From the NCBI GenBank assembly GCA_025356185.1, contig JANXUN010000156.1, positions 1-13,882 on the forward strand: a stretch of DNA of 13,882 bases, given 5' to 3'. Shown piece after piece: positions 1 to 8,600 of this stretch. The notes beneath the pieces were generated by a model that was not told the DNA's origin, did no database searches, and was given only the letters and a program-made list of their open reading frames with translations. Numbering within the stretch: position 1 is the first letter of the stretch; every line of letters begins with the position of its first letter. Source of the DNA: Gemmatimonadaceae bacterium. GTDB taxonomy: Bacteria; Gemmatimonadota; Gemmatimonadetes; Gemmatimonadales; Gemmatimonadaceae. The position numbers were made by a program, and so were the translations under genes.

Positions 1-515
1 GAGTAAATCGCCCACATGATGCTGCCGCTGGCAATGAGCGCTGTGCCCAACATCGGGTTGCCGCCCGCCTCGCCGCCACGCGCACTTCCCGCGACGCATG
101 CAACGCCAATGAGCTGCAAGCCAATACCCGCCCATCCTCGCCGAGGTAGCCGTTCGCGCCCAACGAGGTGCGCGATGATGGCGATGTACGCTGGTCCCGC
201 TGCGAACATAAGCGCGGTGACGCCAACGGGCGTCCGGGCGATGCCCAGAATGAAGAACAGCTGATAGAGCCCGTTGCCAATGAGTCCGAGGGACAGCAGG
301 CGAACGGTCTCGCCACGCGTCGGCCACGGCGTGCTACGAATGCCAAGCGCGACGACCGCGAGTGTCACTGCCGCAAGCGCAACACGAAGCGCATTAAACG
401 CCAACGGCGAGAGGTCATGCAAGCCGGCTTTTACCACGCTGTAGTTGATGCCCCAGATCAGGGCCATCAGCAGCAGCCCGGCGTCGGTAGCACCAAAAGA
501 CTGACGGGAAGACAT
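1..515 (-). CDS. EamA/DMT-family membrane transporter, partial (C-terminus off window)
   Basis: Inner-membrane transporter of the drug/metabolite transporter superfamily, which typically exports amino acids, metabolites or nucleoside-like compounds. The substrate here cannot be told. The first 171 residues are visible. They begin MSSRQSFGATDAGLLLMALI and contain the usual EamA opening, with WGINYSVVKAG at residues 21-31 followed by a P-x-x-x-x-x-x-R segment near residues 37-44. Hydrophobic segments lie at about residues 11-31, 37-57, 71-93, 97-118 and 127-144, and a sixth starts near 155. That is about one EamA repeat and the beginning of the second, so roughly half the usual ~300-residue protein is missing past the left edge. 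The ATG at 515-513 is chosen because the first transmembrane helix begins about ten residues later. No Shine-Dalgarno sequence precedes it, but TAATTT lies five bases upstream. It is divergent from the DUF6941-like gene. Confidence 0.88.
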   Translation of the reverse strand, partial: MSSRQSFGATDAGLLLMALIWGINYSVVKAGLHDLSPLAFNALRVALAAVTLAVVALGIRSTPWPTRGETVRLLSLGLIGNGLYQLFFILGIARTPVGVTALMFAAGPAYIAIIAHLVGRERLPRRGWAGIGLQLIGVACVAGSARGGEAGGNPMLGTALIASGSIMWAIY

Positions 516-520
516 TCTGA

Positions 521-526
521 AAATTA
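521..526 (-). promoter_or_regulatory. Candidate -10 element for the EamA transporter (possible leaderless start)
   Basis: On the minus strand TAATTT ends five bases before the ATG at 515. This fits the TANNNT-then-start arrangement known from leaderless transcripts in several bacterial phyla. No good -35 hexamer is seen 16-18 bases upstream. The element is inferred from position and sequence only. Confidence 0.3.
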
Positions 527-547
527 GGCGTCGGGCCGCGCATCGTG

Positions 548-553
548 TACCTT
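548..553 (+). promoter_or_regulatory. Candidate -10 element for the DUF6941-like gene (possible leaderless start)
   Basis: TACCTT lies six bases before the ATG at 560, again matching the TANNNT spacing of leaderless promoters. At a 17-base spacing the -35 position reads TAGGCG, a 3 of 6 match to TTGACA. That region overlaps the -10 candidate of the opposite gene, so the two promoters would share the same 44 bp. Confidence 0.28.
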
Positions 554-559
554 GTCGGC

Positions 560-988
560 ATGCATGTTTCTTTTGCGCTATTCGCCGATGCCGCGAATCT
601 TTCCCAAGAAGGGAAACTCAACATTCTCGGCGTATTTGACGCCGTCCACGTCGGCCAATTTCCGGCCCTCCACCCTCGCGCGACGCTGGTGGTGCGACTG
701 AAGGGTTCGGCGTCAGACGTGGGCTCCCATAACATGACGTTGAGCTGGCTGAATCCGCGCGGCGCCGCGTTGTGGTCGTCATCGGCCGAGCTTGCGATTG
801 CCGCACCACCGCATCCAACGATCGAGATGGATTTGCCTGTGCTGGTGCAAATCGATCTGCCGTTGGATATGATCGGCGACTTTCGTATGGTGGTGGCGAT
901 CGATGACGTCGAGAGCGGTGAAGCGCTGCTGCACGTGCGTTCAAACGCGCTGGCTCGTGCCGTTCCCGGTACGACGATGGTGTCGTAG
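560..988 (+). CDS. DUF6941-like conserved protein of unknown function
   Basis: A 142-residue soluble protein without signal peptide or membrane segment. It opens MHVSFALFADAANLSQEGKL, followed by NILGVFDAV and, after a few residues, a FPALHPRATLVVRLKG stretch. This pattern (a short strand, the F-A-x-x-A-D-A-A-N motif, a glycine-rich turn, then an H-P-x-x-x-x-V-x-R-L strand) is what I remember of the DUF6941 family. The rest is a string of predicted beta strands (for example LPVLVQIDLPLDMIGDFRMVVAI), suggesting an all-beta fold. The ATG at 560 is preferred over the in-frame GTG at 545 because the family motif starts right at 560 and the extra five residues look non-conserved. There is no Shine-Dalgarno sequence. 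It converges on the NlpC/P60 gene with a 10-bp gap. Function is unknown and the neighbours do not reveal it. Confidence 0.75.
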   Translation: MHVSFALFADAANLSQEGKLNILGVFDAVHVGQFPALHPRATLVVRLKGSASDVGSHNMTLSWLNPRGAALWSSSAELAIAAPPHPTIEMDLPVLVQIDLPLDMIGDFRMVVAIDDVESGEALLHVRSNALARAVPGTTMVS

Positions 989-998
989 GGTCGCGAGC

Positions 999-1742
999 CT
1001 ACAGCACGCGGCGCACGTCGACACACTGACGACGCAATCGCGCGCAATACGGATCGTCTGCATCGAGCGATTCCACGGTCACACCACCGCGTCGGAGCGC
1101 ACTGTGTACCATTCGACCGTTCGTGAGCGCGATGCCGACATGCGTCACGCGCGCATCGTCGCGGTCGGAAAAGAATAGCAGATCGCCTGCTGCATGAGTG
1201 TCCGAGACCCGCGCATCCGTGCTTGCGCCACAATTGGCTTGTTGCCACGCATCACGCGGTAACGGCGCGCCATACAGTGCAAAAATGCGTTGCACGAATC
1301 CGGAGCAATCGCACCCCCACGGTGTCACGCCGCCCCATAGATAGCTCGCGTTGGCGAACAGCGTTTCAGCACTGCGCGCAATGGCTGCCGCGTCACGCGG
1401 AAACTGTGTCGCGCGGTCTGTCGCCGCACACCACGCACCGCTGTGAATCTTGTCGGTCGGAGCAATGCGTGCTCCAAGCGGCAGCGCGCGTTGGGTTCCC
1501 TCGGCGGTGATTACAGAGGCGCCCAATGACACGCGCCACGACGCTTCGTCACCGGAGGTATCCGTGAGATAGCCGGTGTGCGTCCAGCCGACATACTCGT
1601 CAACACCATGGACGCGCACCCAGTCGCCTTGGTTTTCGAGGACCGTCAGCACGTCCCCATGTGTGAACTGCGATGCAACGGACGCGGAGATGTGCGCGTC
1701 GCTGAGCAGTGGAGCAACGGCGGTTCGAACTGTTTTCCGCAC
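999..1742 (-). CDS. SH3-domain NlpC/P60 (C40) peptidase, YkfC-like dipeptidyl-peptidase
   Basis: A 247-residue cysteine peptidase of the NlpC/P60 superfamily. Its relatives cleave gamma-D-Glu-diaminopimelate (or Lys) bonds in peptidoglycan-derived peptides. Residues about 3-60 form a bacterial SH3 domain (GDVLTVLENQGDWVRVHGVDEYVGW), residues about 65-105 look like a second SH3-like unit, and the catalytic domain spans about 125-245. The nucleophile is Cys146 in WGCDCSGF, preceded by YLWGG (134-138). The catalytic histidine is His201 in THVGI, His213 in MVHSAL is the likely third residue, and LPRDAWQQ (161-168) carries the conserved Asp. This layout is that of YkfC/dipeptidyl-peptidase VI enzymes. 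There is no signal peptide, so a cytoplasmic muropeptide-recycling role is inferred. The GTG at 1742 is the only plausible start, since an in-frame stop lies 33 bases upstream and no later start would keep the SH3 domain. The gene starts 33 bp after the kinase stop, so it is probably cotranscribed. Confidence 0.87.
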   Translation of the reverse strand: MRKTVRTAVAPLLSDAHISASVASQFTHGDVLTVLENQGDWVRVHGVDEYVGWTHTGYLTDTSGDEASWRVSLGASVITAEGTQRALPLGARIAPTDKIHSGAWCAATDRATQFPRDAAAIARSAETLFANASYLWGGVTPWGCDCSGFVQRIFALYGAPLPRDAWQQANCGASTDARVSDTHAAGDLLFFSDRDDARVTHVGIALTNGRMVHSALRRGGVTVESLDADDPYCARLRRQCVDVRRVL

Positions 1743-1775
1743 AAGCCCGGTGACTGAGGGTGTGACGCGTCCGTG

Positions 1776-4700
1776 CTACGCGGGGTGCACAAGCGATGCG
1801 AGGAGCGCGTCGAGTTCCGCGAGCTGGAACGGTTTGGCGATCACCGGTCGGCCAGACGTCTGCACAAAATCTGCAGCGGCTTGGCGGCTCAGATCGCCAG
1901 TCATAAACAGCACACGTTGTGCTTGTTTCGGCAGCCGTTCTTCCATCACGCGGTAGACATCGCTCCCCAACATGTCCTGGAGCCGCAAATCCAGCAACAC
2001 CAAATCATACTCGCTTGCTTCAAGCTTACTGAGCGCACTCTCGCCGGATTCGGCAGTCTCGACGTCATAGCCACGACGCCTGAGGTAGCGCGAGATCGCA
2101 TTGCGCAGCGTCGATTCGTCTTCGACTAACAAGAGACGACCGCGCCCGGAGCCTGCGTTCTCCACATGCGGCTCATCACTCGCAACACTCACGACTGACG
2201 CCGGTGTGCGCCGCGCTGCCGCGGCCCCAGGCGAGGCATCGATCACCACGGGCAGCGACAACGTGAACGTTGTGCCTTGCCCCAGCGACGACCGCACCGT
2301 CAGTGTGCCATGATGCTCATGCACAATTTGCCGTGCGATTGAGAGTCCAAATCCTTTGCCCGCGCGACTGCCGCGGGTCGTGAATGTCGGATCAAAAACG
2401 CGGGAAAGGTCCGCGGGAGCGATGCCATGACCAGTGTCGGACACTTCGATGAGCACGCGACCACGCTCGGTGCGCGTGATCACATGGATACGACGCTCAC
2501 TGCGCGACTCAGCGATCGCTTCGTCTGCGTTGGCCAGCAAGTTCACCAACGCTTGCTGCAATCGTTGTCCATCACCCTGCACAAGCGGCAGGGCGCCCGA
2601 CAGCGCTGTTTCGATCGTGATGCCTGCGGCGCGGCGTGTGTAGCCGTGCCATTCGATGGCACGACGAATCGTCTGATCAACGTCGAACGTCGCGATCGGT
2701 TCGCGTCCCGTTACCGTTGCATCAAGCAGTGCCGACAAAATGTGCGACACGCGATGTGCCTGCGATGCGATTTGCGTCATCGCATCGCGATCACCGCCTG
2801 CGAGCCCCCCCGATGCCAATTGCAGATCCGCGACGGCGAGCAATGCCGTGAGCGGATTGTTGAGCTCATTCGCCACACCGTGCAACAGTTCGCCCGCTGC
2901 GGACATGCGCGACTGCTGTGCGCTCGCTTCGCGAAGCAACTCTTCGTCCGTGACATCGTGCATGATGCCCAGACCACCCACCACCATGCCGTCTTCAAAA
3001 ATCGGGGCCGTGGTGATGGTTCCCACGCGCGCTTGTCCTTGGGCATCAATAAAGCGCAACTGTTCGCGCTGATGCTCTCCAGCAAACGTGCGCGCGAGCA
3101 ACCGGTCGACAATGCCGTGATCACGCGCATCCACGAAGGTCGTGCACGGCGCGCCAAGCACCATCTCGCGGGAGCGACCGGCCGTGACCAAGAGCCCGCG
3201 ATTCACCGACGTGAAACGTCCTTTGGCGTCGACCGTGAAAATTGCATCACTCGCGGATTCAACAAGCCGTTCGTAGTTGGCTTCGGAGCGCGCGAGCGCC
3301 TGTGCACTCTCCCGCTGATCGGTCATGTCGCGCAAACACGCAACCGTGCCCGTGACCTGACCGACTTCAAATAACGGCGCACTGCTCACAGACACCGCGC
3401 GACGCTCACCATCCGAACGAATCACCGTGCACTCGTAGCGTTGCGGCGTTCCAGCAAGCGCGGAGCGCTCGCGTGCGCTGACTTCGGCGACGGAGTCCGG
3501 CGCGGTGAGAGTTGCCGAGAGTCGTCCTTCCAGTTGTTCGACGCGGAACAGCGCCTGTGCGGCGACGTTCGCGAACGAGATGCGGCCATCAAGGCCCGTG
3601 ATCACGATTGCGTCGGAAACCGTTTCCAACACGCGGCGATGACGTTCGGCGAGTCGATGCACCGTGGTGACATCATCGAAGGTCACCACGCATCCTCCGT
3701 CAGGATGCGGCGCGACCAAAAACTCAAACAGCTTGCCGCCTGCCTCGTCACGCACGATTTCGCGCACCGACTCACCCTCGGCTAGCGAGCGATGCACAAG
3801 GACTTCGAGCGACGCCATCGCGGCGACGCTCGAGCCTAACAACGACAAGCCAAATGGCGTCGCGAGCAGCGATGCGATCGTCACCCCGCACAGTTCGGCC
3901 GCGCGCGCGTTGCATCGCTTCACCAACAGCGCCTCATCCAGCACAACCATGCCGCTCGCAATCGCGTCGAACGCGACCTTCCACTCGCGAGTCGCCCGCT
4001 CCACTTCTTCAAAAAGTCTCGCGTTCACAATGGCCACGGCCACGTGATCGGCCAAGCGCTGCAACACGCGCGCGTCTTCGTCCGTGAACGGCGTGTCGCG
4101 ATTGATGACAGAGATCGCGCCAATGGTACCGCGCGCCGTCATCAACGGCGCAATGGCGGTTCGCTGAATTTGCGCTAAACGTTGAATGGTTTTTGACGAC
4201 CGCGCATCGTTTTCAAAGTCGTTGCTCACGATCAGTTCGTTCTCGGCAACACATTGACCGAGCAGACTTGACGCCATCGGCACGTGCACGCCCGCCAACA
4301 CATTCGCGGCACCGACCGCTGCAACGATGTGCATGTAGTCATCATTGCGCAGTGCGATACATGCGCCTTCGACACCAAGCAACGAAACGGCGTGTCGGAG
4401 AATCAAGCGCAACACTTCGCCAAGTCGGAGCGACTCACCGACGGCGCGCGCGACGTCTGCCAATGCTTCGGTTTGACGGCGCTCTTTCTCACTCTCGGCG
4501 TATCGACGGGCGTTGGCAATGGCCGTCGCTGCTTGCGAGGCCATGGTCGCCAGCACTTCTTCGTCTTCGGCGCTAAAGATTTCGGTCGACGCCGCATGAA
4601 CTGCTAACACGCCAACGAGATGAATACCGGCGAGTAGCGGCACACCAAGCAACGACGCGGCAGGCCCAGAATCACCGACGACATCGTACGTAGACAGCGG

Positions 4701-5588
4701 CGGCGCGACTCCTGCTTTTTCGCGCGCGCGATCTGCGTCGCGATCGCCGACGCGGACCGGACGCCCAGTACGGGCGACCTCCGCAATAATTCCATCGCCC
4801 AATCGCACCACACCGCGCGCACGCTCTGCGCCCCGCAGCGTGCGGAGCGCGGTGACCAGCAGATCGTTGTTGAGATCGGGCTGCCCGATGGTGACGCCGT
4901 CTGCGCGCGTGGCGCGCATCGCCTGCCGCGCCAGCTCGCGCATGATCTCATGCTCATCCAGAGAGCGGGCCATCGCGGCACCCGCCTCTTGCAGACGCTG
5001 CAACCGTTCGGCGCGGCGTTGGGCGAGCCCCTGTAGCGCGTCATAGCCAATGCGTGCGGCCAGATGACGCGTGATACTCGCGATGTCGCGCCGCAATGCC
5101 TCATGCGGTCGGCGTCCATCGCGTGGCGCTGCCATTTTCACGATGCCCAACAGTTCACTATTCGCGCCGTACAACAGCGCGAGAATCAGATCGGTCTTCA
5201 ACCACGACTCGCGATCGCTGCGCGCCGATGGCTCGTGCGCAAAAAACTCGCGCGCCACCCACGCATCGGCGCCATCGAGCAAATACAGCTCGCCGACACG
5301 AAAGCGGTCCAGTTGCGCCAACCGTCGACGCCACACGGCGCCCGGCAGCGGCTGCAAGGCGTAGCTCGACCCAAGCGCGACTTCAGGCGATCCAGCAGTC
5401 ACCGTTAGTGTCACGTTCAACGACGCATCACGTAGCGTGATCAGGACGCGCTCAAAGCCCAACGCATGCAATGCTGCGGCGGCAGCGTGAACGCGTCCGG
5501 CTGACGAGTCGGCCTTATCGATGCCGCCAAGGATCTCGTCGAGCGTCGGAATCACGGCAACGGAGGGAGTAACAATCGTGTGAGACAT
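1776..5588 (-). CDS. Soluble hybrid sensor histidine kinase (3x GAF, 3x PAS, HisKA, HATPase, receiver)
   Basis: A 1270-residue sensory kinase with no signal peptide or transmembrane helix, hence cytosolic. Approximate order: a GAF-like domain (30-180), GAF (205-360), GAF (375-525), PAS (535-640), PAS (645-755), PAS (765-880), a dimerisation/H-box helix (890-955), a HATPase domain (965-1115) and a C-terminal receiver (1150-1265). The ATPase is complete: N-box NLLANADEA (1017-1025), DTGHGIA (1051-1057), FDPTFTT (1065-1071) and GKGFGLSIA (1077-1085). The receiver is also complete: acidic pair Glu1156/Asp1157, phospho-acceptor Asp1200, Thr1230 and Lys1252. The H-box is odd. It reads GVANELNNPL where the family usually has GVAHELNNPL, so Asn907 replaces the phospho-accepting His, with His903 one helical turn earlier. 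Inputs are unknown; GAF and PAS domains bind small ligands or cofactors. No separate response regulator is adjacent. The start is 78 bp after the tamB stop and has no Shine-Dalgarno sequence. Confidence 0.9.
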   Translation of the reverse strand: MSHTIVTPSVAVIPTLDEILGGIDKADSSAGRVHAAAAALHALGFERVLITLRDASLNVTLTVTAGSPEVALGSSYALQPLPGAVWRRRLAQLDRFRVGELYLLDGADAWVAREFFAHEPSARSDRESWLKTDLILALLYGANSELLGIVKMAAPRDGRRPHEALRRDIASITRHLAARIGYDALQGLAQRRAERLQRLQEAGAAMARSLDEHEIMRELARQAMRATRADGVTIGQPDLNNDLLVTALRTLRGAERARGVVRLGDGIIAEVARTGRPVRVGDRDADRAREKAGVAPPLSTYDVVGDSGPAASLLGVPLLAGIHLVGVLAVHAASTEIFSAEDEEVLATMASQAATAIANARRYAESEKERRQTEALADVARAVGESLRLGEVLRLILRHAVSLLGVEGACIALRNDDYMHIVAAVGAANVLAGVHVPMASSLLGQCVAENELIVSNDFENDARSSKTIQRLAQIQRTAIAPLMTARGTIGAISVINRDTPFTDEDARVLQRLADHVAVAIVNARLFEEVERATREWKVAFDAIASGMVVLDEALLVKRCNARAAELCGVTIASLLATPFGLSLLGSSVAAMASLEVLVHRSLAEGESVREIVRDEAGGKLFEFLVAPHPDGGCVVTFDDVTTVHRLAERHRRVLETVSDAIVITGLDGRISFANVAAQALFRVEQLEGRLSATLTAPDSVAEVSARERSALAGTPQRYECTVIRSDGERRAVSVSSAPLFEVGQVTGTVACLRDMTDQRESAQALARSEANYERLVESASDAIFTVDAKGRFTSVNRGLLVTAGRSREMVLGAPCTTFVDARDHGIVDRLLARTFAGEHQREQLRFIDAQGQARVGTITTAPIFEDGMVVGGLGIMHDVTDEELLREASAQQSRMSAAGELLHGVANELNNPLTALLAVADLQLASGGLAGGDRDAMTQIASQAHRVSHILSALLDATVTGREPIATFDVDQTIRRAIEWHGYTRRAAGITIETALSGALPLVQGDGQRLQQALVNLLANADEAIAESRSERRIHVITRTERGRVLIEVSDTGHGIAPADLSRVFDPTFTTRGSRAGKGFGLSIARQIVHEHHGTLTVRSSLGQGTTFTLSLPVVIDASPGAAAARRTPASVVSVASDEPHVENAGSGRGRLLLVEDESTLRNAISRYLRRRGYDVETAESGESALSKLEASEYDLVLLDLRLQDMLGSDVYRVMEERLPKQAQRVLFMTGDLSRQAAADFVQTSGRPVIAKPFQLAELDALLASLVHPA

Positions 5589-5666
5589 GTAATCATCAAG
5601 GACGAGCCAAGCGCGGTGCAGGAAACAGTTTAGGCCGTCTCCATGACCCCGCGCGGGATGACGTCG
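5589..5666 (-). other. tamB-kinase intergenic gap with GC palindrome and weak -10-like site
   Basis: This 78-bp gap separates tamB from the kinase gene. Just after the tamB stop a perfect 10-base palindrome CCCGCGCGGG (5648-5657) could fold into a short hairpin. No T-run follows it, so a terminator call is not justified. TAAACT (5632-5627 on the minus strand) resembles a -10 hexamer 38 bases before the kinase ATG, but no matching -35 is seen. The kinase may therefore be read through from tamB or have its own weak promoter; the sequence does not decide. Confidence 0.3.
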
Positions 5667-8600
5667 CTAGAACGTCCAGGCGCGAAAGAAATCGATGCCG
5701 ATCTGCGGCGGCGTTTGCTGGAACGTTCGCGAGATTCCGAGACGCCCGCACGACTGCGCGCTCGACGATGGTTCGAGCCCAAGCGCCACCGAATAACCGC
5801 GATCAAAGCGGCGTTCCAGCTTCACGCCCAGACCCGACGCGAAGAGTGAAAGCGCGTCCCCACCGCCGCTTTGGGGGGCCAAGCCACACAGACCAGTCGT
5901 GAAGGAAAAGTATGTGTTGCGCGCAAGCTGGCCGCCAACGCCGACCCGCGTCGAGGCCAAGATTCCGAGCCCGCTATCGCGCAAATTGGCTGCATCACCA
6001 GGCGCCAGTGCGGACGGCTCGATCTGAACGACGTCAAATCGACCACCAGCCAATCGCGACGACAAATAACTCCCGGCCAAACGCAAAGCCAAGGTCGCGC
6101 CTTGCTCGGCGCGGTCGGTTCCCAAGAGCGCGTACGCGGGCTCACCGGTCACCAAGTAGCTGAGCATGTCACTTTCAGGCAGCGGCGGATTGTCCGCGCT
6201 GGAGAGCGCTAACGTTGGACGATCAATCGTTCCGCCGATGCTGACACGAATGTTGACGTTTTGCCGATTGGAGTTCGCGCGTAACTCGCGCACGGTATGC
6301 AATGCGGTGATGTCGAGCGCTGGCTCCAACTCGGGATCACCATAAAATCGCACGACGCCGCGCTCCACTTCAAAGCCGGGACGTGCGATTCCTAAGTTGA
6401 GTTGATAGGTCCCGCGTTCAACCGTGAGTGAGTCTGCGAGTGCGAGACGCGCGCGCGAGCCATCGCGACCGACCGCGCGCGTCACGCGGAGCGTCCCCCC
6501 CAATTTTAAGTTGGCTTCCGGAGAGCGCAGCCATACATCGTCACCGATGTTCACGCGCACATTGTCCAATACCAAGTTCTGAATCAGCGCGTTCGGCGCG
6601 TCTGGCAGCAGTGCGTTGACACCTAAGAATGTGCTGCTGTCGAGCATGTCGCTGTTGTCAGTCAGATCCAAACCGCGACGTTGTGCCAGCGCGCGAATGT
6701 ACAAGCGGCCGCGATCAATGCGGATCGCGCCGCGCACGCGGGGCGCGGCACTCGATCCGATGAGCGAGATCGGCGTGGTCGTAGTCAACACGACCGTCGC
6801 AGTGCGCGCTTTATCAATTGCCAGGAAATTGTTCGCCGTCATTCGTAGATCGAACACCGGCTTGCGCGGATCAACAACAGCAACCTTGCCGCTAATGCCG
6901 AGTGAGTCGGCGGCTGTTCCGCTCGTCGCACCAAAGCGTCGAATGAACACCGTATCGTCGGTAAGCGAAATGTCGGCGAACGCCTTATCGAGATGCACGC
7001 CGAGATTCGCGAGCGTGAGCGATGCACTATCCATCAACAGTTGTCCGCGAAAGCGCGGACGCTCCCATGTTCCGGTCAGCTCGACATCGGTCGACAATCG
7101 ACCGCGCGCGCTGGTGACGTCGGGAAACAGCGACTCGAGCAGCGCGAGGTCAGTGCGAGAACTAAACAGCCGACCGGACAGCGGCTGATCCAGTTGACGC
7201 GTGCGCCCTGGCACCAAGGCCAAGTCCAACGGCAGCGACGCCGTGGCGGCGAGCGCTTGTTTGCCTTGCACACCGAGCGACGCTGAAGCATTGAGACGCA
7301 ACGAGTCGTAATGGGCGTTTACGTCGAGTACACTAAATCGCATCCCCGCGACCAGCGCATTGCGAAGTGCGACGGTACCCTCCATGCGCGGATGTTCCTT
7401 GCTGCCGGCGATCGAGACTGACGCCGTCGCCGTTCCGCCACCTAATGCGTCGGTGGCGAGCAACCGTCCGAGATCTGCGAGCGGCACGCGATCCGCGTCG
7501 AACCGGCCGTTGATCGCACCGGAATCACCGATGAATCCGCGCAATGCCATGCGCCCCGTGTCGGTGTGCACCAGTACCAGCGAGTCGAGCGAGCCGGCGC
7601 GCCCATTGATAAATCGGAACACCGCTGGCGCTGCGAGTGAAAATCCGCGCGCCGCGGATTGGAGACTGTCGACACGCACTGACAGTGTGTCGAGTTGCAT
7701 CATGGTCGTGTCACCCAACCGGCGCAGACCACCAACCACACCTAGTCGGGCTTGGGATGCCGTACGAAACTCCATGCCAAATCGCTCGGCAAGCCCGTTT
7801 CGCAAGGTCGAGCGACCAGTCGCCGACGAGATATCAATACCGGCAACTCGCGCTGAATCCAGCGTGGCTTGCAGCGTGCCATTGCCGCCGTGCATCACGT
7901 CGGTAACGCCAAGGGAGAGACCGAAGCGCATCGTGCGAGTTGCGCCAAACACGACGTCGGCGCCATCGGCGCGCGCATCGAGCGTGAGCCCGCGAGCGTC
8001 CGCGGTATCGATCGTGCCATATACTCGCCCACGCAGTTCGATGGTGCCGCGCAACGTGTCTGTCGACGCGACGAGGCGCGCAGTCGAGTCCATCTGGTCG
8101 AGCCACGGCCGCAGTCCACCGAGTGAGTCGATCGCGGCGCTGAATTGCAACGTGTCGGGTCGTCCTGCAACGAGTCCAATGCCGCCCCGCGCGGTAAGGC
8201 GCAGTGCGGAGCTCTCGATGGCCAACGTATCGATGTGCACCACGCCCGAGTCAAAGGACATGCGCGCTGACCCGCTGTAGACGCGCACGTCGGCCACTCG
8301 CGAAAACTCATCGATCGATGCGCGCAACGGTCCACGCAGTGACAATAGATCCGCACCACGCACTGCGAGATTACCCGCAAGCGACAGTCGTGTGAGCGGA
8401 ATGTGCGAGTCACCGAACAGCGCTTGCAAATTGGCGCTACGCAGATAGAACTGGCCGGTCGCGCCGTAAATGGGCTCGAGACCGTCAGCGCGCCCCGAGT
8501 ACGAAATCTCGCCGCCTTCACCAGCGAGCGTCATCTGCAGGGAGAAGTCTTCGGCCATGCCCGCCGCGCGGATACTTCCGACAGCCGTACCGCGCACTGG

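Noticed and set aside
545..559. Upstream GTG start for the DUF6941-like gene
   Set aside because: The family motif begins at the ATG at 560. The GTG overlaps the candidate -10 region and has no ribosome binding site.
985..1002. GTAGG...CCTAC inverted repeat between the convergent genes, as a shared terminator
   Set aside because: The stem is only 5 bp with an 8-base loop, it overlaps both stop codons and no T-run follows on either strand.
2427..3374. Long plus-strand open frame of 315 codons opposite the kinase gene
   Set aside because: It is antisense to a well-supported domain-rich gene, has an Arg/Cys/His-rich composition and shows no known motif. Such frames are common opposite GC-rich genes.
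7360..8280. Long plus-strand open frame of 306 codons opposite tamB
   Set aside because: It is Ser/Arg/Pro-rich with no recognisable domain and lies fully antisense to tamB, as expected by chance in GC-rich DNA.
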